This document shows, piece after piece, positions 53,610 through 61,932 of a DNA stretch of 64,000 nucleotides (position 1 is its first letter; each line of letters begins with the position of its first letter). Made by a program: the position numbers and the translations under genes. This DNA comes from Pseudomonadota bacterium. Its GTDB lineage: Bacteria; Myxococcota_A; Polyangia; Polyangiales; Polyangiaceae. Below the pieces are notes generated by a model. The model saw only the letters and a program-made list of their open reading frames with translations. It was not told the DNA's origin and ran no database searches. The stretch is from contig JAFAER010000139.1 of the NCBI GenBank assembly GCA_023423895.1, positions 17,419 through 81,418 of the forward strand, given 5' to 3'.

Positions 53610-55010
53610 TCAGCCGCGTTCGATCGCGACGTACTGGCTGGCGTCGCCGCGCTGCACCTTCAAGACAAGCGGCTTGTTCGCCGGTGCCTCGCGCACCTTC
53701 GTCCGGAGGTCGTTCGCGGAGGCGATGGGCTTCCGGTCCACTTCGACGATCACGTCGCCTGGCTGCAGGATCCCGGCGCTCGCCCCGTCAGGAGCCACCC
53801 GACGCACGACGGCGCCGCCGCCCTCGGCGTCGCCGACCTGCAGGCCCAAGCCGCTCGTCTCGTTGGCGCTCTCCCGGGACGCCGGGCCTTTGCCGCGATC
53901 GGTGTCATCGAGCGCCGCCAGGGTGACGTTGACGTTCTTCGTCTCCGCGCCGCGACGGACCACCAGATCGACCTTCGCTCCCGGCGCATGCCGCGCGATC
54001 GTTCGTGAGAGGTCGCGCGCATGGGTGATCGACGTCGTACCGACCTTGAGGATGACGTCGCCCGACTGCAGGCCCGACTTCTCCGCCGGCCCGCCCTTCT
54101 CCACGTCGCCGACGAGCGCGCCCCGGGCGTCGCCGAGACCGAGTCCCTTCGCGAGATTCTCGTCGATCTCCTGGATGCTGACGCCGAGACGCCCACGCTT
54201 CACGTGGCCGTCTGCGACGAGCTGCGGAAGGATCGCCTTGATCTCGTCCGATGGGATCGCGAACCCGATGCCCTGCCCGGCCGGATTGATCGCCGTGTTC
54301 ATCCCGATCACCTGGCCCCGAGCATCGAACAACGGCCCGCCGCTGTTGCCGGGATTGATCGACGCGTCGGTCTGGATGAAGTCGTCGTAGGGTCCGGCAC
54401 CGATCGCGCGGCCTTTGGCGCTCACGATCCCGGTCGTCACCGTGTGGCCGAGGCCAAACGGATTTCCGATCGCGACGACGGGCTCGCCGACGCGAAGAGC
54501 ACCGCTCGAGCCGAACGGAACGAACGGAAGCCCCTTGGCGCCTTCGATCTCCAGGACGGCGACGTCGAGGCGCGCGTCGCGCCCTTTCACCTTTGCGCGC
54601 AGCTCGCGTTCGTCGGCGAGCTTCACTCTCACGACGTCGGCCCCCTCGACGACATGCGCGTTCGTGAGGATGTGCCTGTCGTCGAAGAGGAAGCCTGTTC
54701 CGAGCGCCCGCTGCTTTCGTGGCGCCTCCGGCATCATGCCTGGGCCATTACGGAAGAAGAACTCGAACGGCGACTGCGCGCCGTCCGCGCTCATGCGTTT
54801 GCTCGTCTGTTCCACGGTGATGTTCACCACGGACGCCTTGACCTTCTCGACGAGCGTCGCCGTGTCGAGCGCCGGCGCCGTCGCGATCACGTCGGCTCCC
54901 GTCACGCCGGTGGTCGAGGACTGGGCTGCTGCGCGGCTGCATCCCGCCGCGAGCACGAGCAAGGGTACGGTCGAGAAGACCAGCTTGTTACGAAGACTTG
55001 AGGCTCGCAT
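53610..55010 (-). CDS. HtrA/DegP-type serine protease, lipoprotein form
   Basis: A 466-residue protease-chaperone of the periplasm. The catalytic triad is visible: His 119 in LTNAHVVEG, Asp 149 in RLDVAVLEI and Ser 223 in NPGNSGGPLF. Two PDZ domains follow (first around GRLGVSIQEIDENLAKGLGL, second around GLGLQVGDAEGGGAVV), as in DegP. Unlike E. coli DegP the signal peptide ends in a lipobox (LVLAAGC, Cys 24), so the enzyme is probably membrane-anchored. Loop LA is short, as in DegS. The ATG at 55010 and a GTG six bases upstream are both possible starts. It stands between two histidine kinase genes, all on the minus strand. Confidence 0.92.
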   Translation of the reverse strand: MRASSLRNKLVFSTVPLLVLAAGCSRAAAQSSTTGVTGADVIATAPALDTATLVEKVKASVVNITVEQTSKRMSADGAQSPFEFFFRNGPGMMPEAPRKQRALGTGFLFDDRHILTNAHVVEGADVVRVKLADERELRAKVKGRDARLDVAVLEIEGAKGLPFVPFGSSGALRVGEPVVAIGNPFGLGHTVTTGIVSAKGRAIGAGPYDDFIQTDASINPGNSGGPLFDARGQVIGMNTAINPAGQGIGFAIPSDEIKAILPQLVADGHVKRGRLGVSIQEIDENLAKGLGLGDARGALVGDVEKGGPAEKSGLQSGDVILKVGTTSITHARDLSRTIARHAPGAKVDLVVRRGAETKNVNVTLAALDDTDRGKGPASRESANETSGLGLQVGDAEGGGAVVRRVAPDGASAGILQPGDVIVEVDRKPIASANDLRTKVREAPANKPLVLKVQRGDASQYVAIERG

Positions 55011-55072
55011 GTTCACGCCGCATGAACGTGTGAGCGCCCCCCATGTTCCCGGACGAGCCTCGCCGCGCGCGC

Positions 55073-56476
55073 TCAGTGGACATGCGCGACGTGCGCGACC
55101 TGCCCCAACATTTCACCGCACGACTCTGCCGGCACGACCACGCGAACGACGGAGCCCTTTCCTGGCGTGCTCTCGATCGACATCGTCCCGCCGTGCTCTT
55201 CGACGATGCGCTGCGCGATGAACAACCCCAGGCCATGACCAGGGACCGCTCGCCGGAGCGTCTCCGCGCGGGCGAACGGCTGGAAGACCTTCTGGACCTC
55301 CTCCGCCGTCATCCCGACGCCTTGGTCGGCGACCTCGATCTCGACGCTGTCGGGCGTCGACGCGACGCTCACGCGAACGACGCCACCGTCCGGCGAGTAC
55401 TTGATGGCATTCCCGACGAGGTTCGCGAGGACCTGCTCCATGCGCTGGCCGTCGCAACGCACGAGCGCGGGACGGTCGGGTAACGCACACTCGATGCGAT
55501 GTTTGGCCGACGTGGACGAGAAGAGCTCCGCCGTCGCCGTCACGACCTCGCGCAGGTCATGCCGCGAGATGTGCAGGCCGAGACGCCCGGCCGCGAGGTT
55601 CGACGTATCGAGGAGATCTTCGGCGAGGCGGGTGAGACGGGCGATCTGACGACGCACGATCGACAGCACCCGATCGAGGCGGGCTCGGTCCGGCGTCTGT
55701 TCCGAGACGGTGTCGACCGCGAGCCGTAACGTGTTGAGTGGATTGCGTAGGTCGTGAGCAACCGCCGCGAGATACGTGCGGTGCGCCGTCCGCTGCTCGG
55801 CGAGCCTGTCAGCCATCGCATTGAACTGCTGCGCCATGTCCCGCAGCTCCTCGGGACCGTCCTCTGGAGCACGCAGCGCCTCGTTCCCGAGACCGTAGCT
55901 GCGGATCACGCTGGCGACGCCGATGACCGGACGAAACGCGCGCGCACGCACCCACCATCCGAGCGCGATCGCGCCGGCAAGGACTCCGAACGCCATGACG
56001 AATCCGACGACGTTCGCGGTCGTGTCGAGCCGCGTGGCTCGGCTTGTCGAGGCCTCCGCCTGGGCGATGTTGTCGCGCACGAGATCGCCGAGCGCCTCGT
56101 ATGCGGCCGGCTCGAGCTCGAGTCGCCGCGTGTCGTCCGCGCGGAGGTAGGCGTCGACGTCGCGTTCGGCGCGCTGGAAGACCGCGAGCTCTTCATCGTT
56201 CGAGATGTAACGGCGCGCCTCGATGAGCTGCGCACGAAGCTCATTCGCCTTTTCGCTGCGCGTGATGCGATCGTTGGCCCGCGCGTGCAGGAGAAGGTCC
56301 CGCTGCGCGTCCTTCGCGATACGGACCGTCTCCACCGCGGAGCTCAGCTCCTGCGTCGTCTCGTGGAGCACGCTCGTGATCGACACGAGCGACGCCGAAG
56401 CGAGCGTCGTGATCCCGACGAGGACGAAAAGGGCCTGGAAGAGCCCGCGCTTCAGGCTCGGCGTGCGTGTTGCCAT
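55073..56476 (-). CDS. Sensor histidine kinase without an adjacent regulator
   Basis: A 467-residue membrane kinase: first helix LFQALFVLVGITTLASASLV, a periplasmic helical region of about 120 residues rich in Asp/Glu/Arg (four-helix bundle type), second helix VVGFVMAFGVLAGAIALGWW, a HAMP-like linker, and the site LAAVAHDLRNPLNTLRLAVD with His 241. The ATPase domain has an N-box LVGNAIKYSPDGG and the G2 region GHGLGLFIAQRIVEEHGG. No response regulator gene lies next to it; the nearest is the one at 50575-51939. The HtrA gene follows after about 62 bases and a PP2C gene precedes it, so regulation of envelope proteolysis is plausible. Start at ATG 56476. Confidence 0.93.
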   Translation of the reverse strand: MATRTPSLKRGLFQALFVLVGITTLASASLVSITSVLHETTQELSSAVETVRIAKDAQRDLLLHARANDRITRSEKANELRAQLIEARRYISNDEELAVFQRAERDVDAYLRADDTRRLELEPAAYEALGDLVRDNIAQAEASTSRATRLDTTANVVGFVMAFGVLAGAIALGWWVRARAFRPVIGVASVIRSYGLGNEALRAPEDGPEELRDMAQQFNAMADRLAEQRTAHRTYLAAVAHDLRNPLNTLRLAVDTVSEQTPDRARLDRVLSIVRRQIARLTRLAEDLLDTSNLAAGRLGLHISRHDLREVVTATAELFSSTSAKHRIECALPDRPALVRCDGQRMEQVLANLVGNAIKYSPDGGVVRVSVASTPDSVEIEVADQGVGMTAEEVQKVFQPFARAETLRRAVPGHGLGLFIAQRIVEEHGGTMSIESTPGKGSVVRVVVPAESCGEMLGQVAHVAHVH

Positions 56477-56599
56477 GAAAGCTCGCTTCGAAGCCGCACC
56501 GGTCGCGACCACGAGCCGCTGCAGCGGGTGTTTCAACACGTCGCCGCACGCCGTTATGCCCGCCGGGCGACGACGACGCCGAGAAAGCTGGCGTTCGGA

Positions 56600-57478
56600 T
56601 CAGCCTGACGCTGGCGGGCTCGGCTCGTACGCCTTGATCACCTCGATCGCGTCTTCGGGTTTCTCGTCGACCGCGGGCGGAGCAAGCCCTCCGCCGATGC
56701 CTGCGACGATGACGGTGATGTTGTCCTTGCCGCCGCGCTCGTTCGCGAGCGCGACCATTTTCTCTGCCGCCGTCTCGGGGTGTTTGGCTTGCAGGACGAT
56801 GTCGCGGATCTCCTCGTCGGTCACGTGGCCCGTGAGCCCGTCGGAGCAGAGGATGAGGCAGTCGCGATCGCGGAGGTCCATCTTTCCCAGTGCGATCTTG
56901 AGGTCGCGCTGATGCCCCATCGCTTGCAGGATGACGTTGCGCATCGGCGAGTGGCTCGCGTCCTCGGGGCTCAGAACGCCGCTGTCGACGAGCAACTGGA
57001 CCATGCTCTGGTCGTGCGTGAGCTGCGCAATGCGTCCGGCCCGGAGCAGATACGCACGCGAGTCGCCGACCTCGGCGATGTACGCGCGCCCTGCGCGCAC
57101 GAACACGGCCGTGAGCGTCGCGCCCATCCTCGCGCGGTCGCGCTGGCCTTGCACGCGGACCGCCTCGTGCGCGCGTTGAATCGCTTCCATGAGGGTCGTG
57201 TCTCGTGGCGTCTCGAGCGGAGCCGCGGCGATCTCGCGCGTGAGCGTCTCGACCACGAGCGCGCTGGCGACCTCTCCGGCCTGGGCGCCCCCCATCCCGT
57301 CCGAGACGGCGAGCAGGACCCCTCGCTCCCCGACGTCGAAGCGGGCATGAGAATGATCGGGGAGTAGAGCGCCGCCGGTCAGGTCGGCCACGACGAAGGC
57401 GTCTTCGTTTTTCTCCCGAACGCGGCCGACGTGGGTGAGGGCGGCGACGCTCACGTAGTGCGGGCTCTCGGACGGCAT
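56600..57478 (-). CDS. PP2C-family Ser/Thr protein phosphatase
   Basis: A 292-residue phosphatase with the metal-binding motifs of the PPM family: GRVREKNEDAF near 18, VSDGMGGAQAGEVAS near 60, VGDSRAYLLR near 138, CSDGLTGHV near 212 and GGKDNITVIVAG near 250. It removes phosphate from Ser/Thr residues in the cytoplasm using two Mn or Mg ions. The likely target is a Ser/Thr kinase or its substrates; the kinase gene at 58456 is less than 1.5 kb away on the same strand, with lolD on the other strand between them. The start is an ATG at 57478. Confidence 0.95.
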   Translation of the reverse strand: MPSESPHYVSVAALTHVGRVREKNEDAFVVADLTGGALLPDHSHARFDVGERGVLLAVSDGMGGAQAGEVASALVVETLTREIAAAPLETPRDTTLMEAIQRAHEAVRVQGQRDRARMGATLTAVFVRAGRAYIAEVGDSRAYLLRAGRIAQLTHDQSMVQLLVDSGVLSPEDASHSPMRNVILQAMGHQRDLKIALGKMDLRDRDCLILCSDGLTGHVTDEEIRDIVLQAKHPETAAEKMVALANERGGKDNITVIVAGIGGGLAPPAVDEKPEDAIEVIKAYEPSPPASG

Positions 57479-57605
57479 GGGCGGGTCTCCTCGGCCTCGT
57501 CACATTGCACGAGCTTGGCCGAGCCGCCTTCGCCGAAAAAGGCGCAGGATCCCGAGGGACCACCCGCCCCGGCGGCCGTGTCGCCCTGTGGCTGTCCTTC
57601 ACGAT

Positions 57606-57622
57606 CGGGGCACGGCGCCCCG
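57606..57622. promoter_or_regulatory. Hairpin in the leader region of lolD
   Basis: CGGGGC, loop ACGGC and GCCCCG form a perfect 6-bp GC stem 65 bases before the lolD start. Its role is unknown; it may be part of the lolD leader or of the divergent promoter region shared with the phosphatase gene. Confidence 0.3.
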
Positions 57623-57686
57623 ACCCCAAAGGCCCCATCGAAGAGAAACAGACGGACGGTCTCGTGTGCTAGAAGGGGGCCGGCTC

Positions 57687-58436
57687 ATGCCTCGTCCAGT
57701 CGTCGTCGCCAGGGACGTGAAGAAGTCCTTCCAGCACATGGGGCGGACGCTCGACGTCCTCCGCGGGATCGACCTCACGATCGACGAGGGCGAGATGGTG
57801 GGCATCGTCGGGCAGTCCGGCGCCGGCAAGTCCACGCTTTTGCACTGCATCGGCACGCTCGACGTGATCACGTCGGGATCGCTGAAGATCGACGATGCCG
57901 AGCTCACGGCGCTCTCGGGCGCTCGGCTCGCGGCGCTCCGGAACCGAACCATCGGCTTCGTGTTCCAGTTCCACCATCTCCTGCCCGAGTTCAGCGCGCT
58001 CGAGAACGTGATCATGCCCGGCCTCATCCAAGGGCGGTCGCGACGCGACATCGAGCCCCGCGCGCGCGCCCTGCTCGAAGAGGTCGGCCTCAAGGAGCGT
58101 GTCCTGCACCGGCCCGGCGAGCTCTCCGGCGGCGAGCAGCAGCGTGTCGCGCTCGCCCGTGCCCTCGTGCTCGAGCCGAAGCTCCTCCTCGCCGACGAGC
58201 CCACCGGCAACCTCGACTCGCGCACGAGCGAGCAGATCCATCAGCTCTTCTACACGGTGAACGAGCAGCGGAAGACGACCATCGTGATCGTCACGCACAA
58301 CGCGTCGCTCGCCGCCGGCATGCCGCGCGTCGTCACGCTCCGCGACGGCCGCGTCGAAAAGGACGAGCGCCGCCCGCGCGGCTCGGTCCCCGCGACTTCG
58401 GAAGTGAGCGAGCGCACCGGCAAGGTCGAAGTCTGA
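57687..58436 (+). CDS. lolD: ABC transporter ATP-binding protein LolD
   Basis: A 249-residue ATPase of the MacB/LolD group: Walker A GQSGAGKST (42-50), signature LSGGEQQ (146-152), Walker B LLLADEP (166-172) and a His switch in VTHNASLAAG. It should power the lipoprotein-releasing complex with LolC/E-type permeases. AAGGGGG lies 8 bases before the ATG. The only permease of this type in the window is at 41585, 13.6 kb upstream on the same strand; in many genomes the two are adjacent. The C-terminal ~25 residues (RRPRGSVPATSEVSERTG) are a tail not needed for the fold. Convergent with the kinase gene after 19 bases. Confidence 0.9.
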   Translation: MPRPVVVARDVKKSFQHMGRTLDVLRGIDLTIDEGEMVGIVGQSGAGKSTLLHCIGTLDVITSGSLKIDDAELTALSGARLAALRNRTIGFVFQFHHLLPEFSALENVIMPGLIQGRSRRDIEPRARALLEEVGLKERVLHRPGELSGGEQQRVALARALVLEPKLLLADEPTGNLDSRTSEQIHQLFYTVNEQRKTTIVIVTHNASLAAGMPRVVTLRDGRVEKDERRPRGSVPATSEVSERTGKVEV

Positions 58437-58455
58437 GCGCTGCTGCTGCGGCGCC

Positions 58456-60690
58456 TTAGCGGCCGAGGCGCGCAAGGACGGCGGCGGCTTCCGCGTGCGC
58501 GCTCGCCGGCGCGGCGTGCAGCGCGGCGATGATCGCGGCGTGGAGTGCCTCGGTTCGCACGCGGCCGGCCTCCACGAGCCTGCCGATCCGCATCACGACG
58601 TCGAGGTCCACGCCGTCGATCTCGCGCAGCCCGACGATCGCCGCGAGGGTCACACCATCGTCATCGTGCTGGACGAGATGCGCGAGGACGGAACGCGCGC
58701 GTTCACCCCAGACGCGCGGAAGCGCGCGCGCAGCGGCGCGGCAGAGCGTGGGGATGCCCGAAGCCGCGTACTCGACGACGAGACGGCCAGCGGCCTCGTC
58801 GTCCCATCGCGGCGTCGCGAGCAAGAGATCCTCCGCGAGCTCCGCCGCCGCGCGATGCTGGCCCGAGAGCGCTTGTTCGCGGACACGCTCGAGCGCAGCG
58901 CGCACGACCGGCAGCGCGGATTCGCCGAGCGACTTCATCGTCGTCACGAACGCGATGCGCGCACGCGCGTCGCCGACCGTCTTCGTACGAGCTCCGTAGA
59001 GCGCATACGCGCCCGCGACGCGCGCATCGGCGATGAGCTGCGTGGCGGCGTCTCGAGAGTCGTCCTCCTGCACGAGGAGCCGAGCCGCGATCGGCGCGAG
59101 CAGCTCGGGATCGGCGAACGACCTCTCCACCGACGCGAGAGCGGCCCGCGAGGCTTCGTCGTTCTCGGGACGGTCGTGCAAGCCGGCAATCACCGCACGC
59201 ACCATCTGCAGCGACCTCGCGTCGGCGCGCTGCGCCAGCGTTCGGACGGCGCCCTCGAGCTCCGCGACGCGACGCCGGAATGCGCGCGGGTCGCGTTCGC
59301 GCGCGAGCGCGCCGAGCATCGACCGCGGATCGTTCGAGAGCTGCTCGACGACGCTCGGAGCAGGCGGTGGCGACGATCCGCCGCTCATGAAACGTGCGTA
59401 GCCTTCGGCGCGGCTCTCGAGCCAGTCCGCGACCGGGGCCGAACCTTCGCGCGGAGACGGCGGCGGAGCCGTGACCGGGCCCTGTACCGGCGGGAGCGTC
59501 GGCATCGATCCGCGATCGAGCACGGCGACGGCACGAACGCTCGACGGGGCGTCTTCGGGCACGAGCAGCGCCTTCAGCTCCGCTCGCAGGTCCTTCATGT
59601 TCTCGTGCCGGTCCTCGCGCCTCTTCGAGAGCGCCTTCTGCACGAGACGCACGAAGCGCGGATCGGCGTCCGGCAACGTCTCCGAGACGAGCGGCGCGGG
59701 CACGTTCACCTGCATCCGCCGTATCGTCTCGGAATCGCGTGCGAGGAAGGGGACGGTCCCGGTCGCGAGCTCGTACATCATGATGCCGCACGCGTAGACG
59801 TCGCTGCGCGCGTCGAGCTCTTCACCCAGACATTGCTCGGGCGACATGTACACGGGCGTCCCCGCGAGCCGCTGCGCGACCTCTCCGGAGACGCTCGGTG
59901 GCACGGCGAAGCCGAAGTCGAGGACCTTCACGGTCTCGACGCGCTCGCCGTCGTCGTTCTCCTTCGTGACGACCATCACGTTGTCCGGCTTCACGTCGCG
60001 GTGGAGGAGTCCGCGGGCATGGGCGTGGCCGAGGCCAGCCGACACCTGCAACATGAGCGAGACGATTCGGCCGATCTCCAGCGTCCTCTCGCGACGCTGG
60101 ATGGAGCGGAGCGTGACGCCGTCGACGAGCGCCATCGAGAGATAGAGCAGTCCGTCGGACTCCTGTCCGAAGTCGTAGATGTGGACGAGGTTCGCGTGGT
60201 CGAGTCGGGAGAGCGCCAGCGCCTCGGCGTAGAACCGGCGACAGAACTCCATGTCCCGCTGGAAGGCCCCGTGCAGGACCTTCACGGCGACGACGATCCC
60301 GAGCCCCGTGTGGCGCGCGCGATACACGGCGCCGATGCTCCCCTCGCCCAGCATGGAGACGATCTCGAAACGACCGCCGGCGATCGAGCGACCCACGAGC
60401 TGGTCGTGCGAGACGTCGGGCAGCGGCGCCGCCGTCTCGGCCGCGACCTCTTCGTACGGGTACACCGTGAGGACGGTCCCGTCTTCGCCCACCACCCCGA
60501 GCGGCTCGGCCAGGAGGCGCAGCGGCTCGCTCGCCGTCGGGACGTACACCTCGAGGATGTGGGGCCCCACCTCGGCAGGTTCCCACTTCAGCGGAACGGA
60601 GACGCTCCGGCCCAGCCGCGACGCTTCCTCGATCTCGCGCGCCTTTTCTTCGGAAAGGGACGCGACGAGGACTGGCAGCTCCTCAGCCAT
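58456..60690 (-). CDS. Ser/Thr protein kinase with N-terminal PilZ-like and C-terminal HEAT-like parts
   Basis: A 744-residue soluble kinase. Residues ~1-95 form a small beta domain (LKWEPAEVGPHILEVYVPT) that resembles the PilZ-like domain found in some myxobacterial proteins, so binding of a nucleotide or partner is possible. The kinase domain has GEGSIGAV (115-122), Lys 137, HRDVKPDN (230-237), DFG (258-260) and YMSPEQC. After a Pro/Ser linker the last ~300 residues are helical repeats with the style of HEAT or armadillo folds (GVTLAAIVGLREIDGVDLDV). No membrane helix is present. The gene is 100 bases downstream of cdaR and near the PP2C gene that may oppose it. Confidence 0.85.
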   Translation of the reverse strand: MAEELPVLVASLSEEKAREIEEASRLGRSVSVPLKWEPAEVGPHILEVYVPTASEPLRLLAEPLGVVGEDGTVLTVYPYEEVAAETAAPLPDVSHDQLVGRSIAGGRFEIVSMLGEGSIGAVYRARHTGLGIVVAVKVLHGAFQRDMEFCRRFYAEALALSRLDHANLVHIYDFGQESDGLLYLSMALVDGVTLRSIQRRERTLEIGRIVSLMLQVSAGLGHAHARGLLHRDVKPDNVMVVTKENDDGERVETVKVLDFGFAVPPSVSGEVAQRLAGTPVYMSPEQCLGEELDARSDVYACGIMMYELATGTVPFLARDSETIRRMQVNVPAPLVSETLPDADPRFVRLVQKALSKRREDRHENMKDLRAELKALLVPEDAPSSVRAVAVLDRGSMPTLPPVQGPVTAPPPSPREGSAPVADWLESRAEGYARFMSGGSSPPPAPSVVEQLSNDPRSMLGALARERDPRAFRRRVAELEGAVRTLAQRADARSLQMVRAVIAGLHDRPENDEASRAALASVERSFADPELLAPIAARLLVQEDDSRDAATQLIADARVAGAYALYGARTKTVGDARARIAFVTTMKSLGESALPVVRAALERVREQALSGQHRAAAELAEDLLLATPRWDDEAAGRLVVEYAASGIPTLCRAAARALPRVWGERARSVLAHLVQHDDDGVTLAAIVGLREIDGVDLDVVMRIGRLVEAGRVRTEALHAAIIAALHAAPASAHAEAAAVLARLGR

Positions 60691-60791
60691 CCACGCTCAA
60701 AGGTCCCATCCTCGCCGCTCGCGATCAAGCAGAGAAGGCGAGCTCTGCGCGCTTGTGTCGAGGTCGGGTCGAAGGCCAGGTGTCAGCCGTC

Positions 60792-61709
60792 TCACCAGCG
60801 CGCGACGACCTCGCGTGGGGTGATGAAAGCATCGCAGTTGTCGATCCGGACCGCGACCGGGAGCGAGACGCTCCCCGACGGCTCCTTCGAGGTGACCTCC
60901 ACCTGGGGCACGATCTGCTCCGGCCGGAGGTTCCGGACGATGTCGGGCGGGCAGACGAGCCGAACGTCGACCTCCGGCGGCGTCGCCTTGCCCTTCGCCT
61001 GGCCGACGACCATGACCGGGAGCTTCGGGAACGGGCGCTCGGCGACCTCACGCGCGATCTCTGCCGTGACGATCACGCTCTGGGGCTCGATCTTTAGGCG
61101 CGGGTTTGGCTTTTCGATCGCGAGCTGGCGCGGGTACTGGCCCTCGGCGGTGACCGTGCGGACGTCGAAGGCGTCCGCACGCAGGTGCTGGAGCACCATG
61201 ACGTCGCTCTGCGGTCCGCGGACCTTCACCGTCTTCGGCTCGACCGTGAGCGGGCCCTTGACGACGTAGCCGTCGGCCGGCGCCCCGACCACGCTCACCT
61301 GCACGGGCACGTCGCGGGTCACGCGCTGCTCCCATTTCAGGTCGATCGAGGGCGGCTCGAACTGCTCGATCTCGACGCGAACACCCTCGGGCAGCCGGAC
61401 CATCTTCTCGTTGAAGACCACGCGTTCGGGCGATCCCGTCAGATCGAGGATCATGTGAACCGCGCCGCCGCGCAGGTTGTCGATCGTCTGCGCCGATCCG
61501 CGCACGAAGATGCGCACGTCGCGCGGGATCGTGCCGATGAAGACCTTGTCACCGCTCTCGGGCGGCAGGTTCACTTCGAGGTCGACCGAGATGGAGCCGC
61601 GGGCGTCCTGGCCGCCGTGGACGAGCGAATAGAGGACGAGCGCGAACGCGAAGCTCAGGAGCTTCAGGTTCAGGTTGTCCGTGATCAGGGCCTTGATTCG
61701 TTCCCACAT
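60792..61709 (-). CDS. cdaR: YbbR-domain protein CdaR, partner of CdaA
   Basis: A 305-residue protein with an N-terminal membrane helix (NLNLKLLSFAFALVLYSLVH) and extracytoplasmic YbbR repeats: VDLEVNLPPESGDKVFIGTI, IFVRGSAQTIDNLR, then VSVVGAPADGYVVKGPLTVE and KVRGPQSDV. In Gram-positive bacteria CdaR binds the cyclase CdaA and modulates cyclic-di-AMP synthesis. The position directly after cdaA supports that identity here. The ATG at 61709 starts MWERIKALITDN. Between it and cdaA lie 223 bases with an inverted-repeat pair, so the operon is interrupted by unusual DNA. Confidence 0.85.
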   Translation of the reverse strand: MWERIKALITDNLNLKLLSFAFALVLYSLVHGGQDARGSISVDLEVNLPPESGDKVFIGTIPRDVRIFVRGSAQTIDNLRGGAVHMILDLTGSPERVVFNEKMVRLPEGVRVEIEQFEPPSIDLKWEQRVTRDVPVQVSVVGAPADGYVVKGPLTVEPKTVKVRGPQSDVMVLQHLRADAFDVRTVTAEGQYPRQLAIEKPNPRLKIEPQSVIVTAEIAREVAERPFPKLPVMVVGQAKGKATPPEVDVRLVCPPDIVRNLRPEQIVPQVEVTSKEPSGSVSLPVAVRIDNCDAFITPREVVARW

Positions 61710-61716
61710 GGTCTTC

Positions 61717-61747
61717 AGGCTCCGGGCTCCAGGCTCCGGGCTCCAGG
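61717..61747. repeat. Heptad repeat arm A (AGGCTCC/GGGCTCC)
   Basis: Four tandem copies of a 7-base unit RGGCTCC (AGGCTCC, GGGCTCC, AGGCTCC, GGGCTCC) and a partial fifth, beginning 8 bases upstream of the cdaR start. Its reverse complement recurs at 61896-61923, so the two arms can pair. Confidence 0.8.
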
Positions 61748-61895
61748 AAGAGAGCGGGGCATGGTACGAGCGTCGAGGCTCGTGGCGAAGGCCAGCCGCG
61801 CCGAGCTCCGGCGCAGCCGCGCTCGATGTCGGGAGGACGGAGAGTTTAGCCGGCGCACGCCTGCGCGCGAGCGCACGTCATGGGGCACGCCCCCC

Positions 61896-61923
61896 GGAGC
61901 CTGGAGCCCGGAGCCTGGAGCCT
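61896..61923. repeat. Heptad repeat arm B (GGAGCCT/GGAGCCC)
   Basis: Four tandem copies of GGAGCCY, the exact reverse complement of the unit in arm A, ending 9 bases from the cdaA stop codon. With arm A it brackets a 148-base segment. The pair would form a long stem-loop in RNA or DNA. Confidence 0.8.
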
Positions 61924-61932
61924 GCTGCCCCC

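Noticed and set aside
58495..61269. 924-residue open frame antisense to the Ser/Thr kinase and cdaR
   Set aside because: It crosses two well-supported genes and is Arg/His/Glu-rich without any motif.
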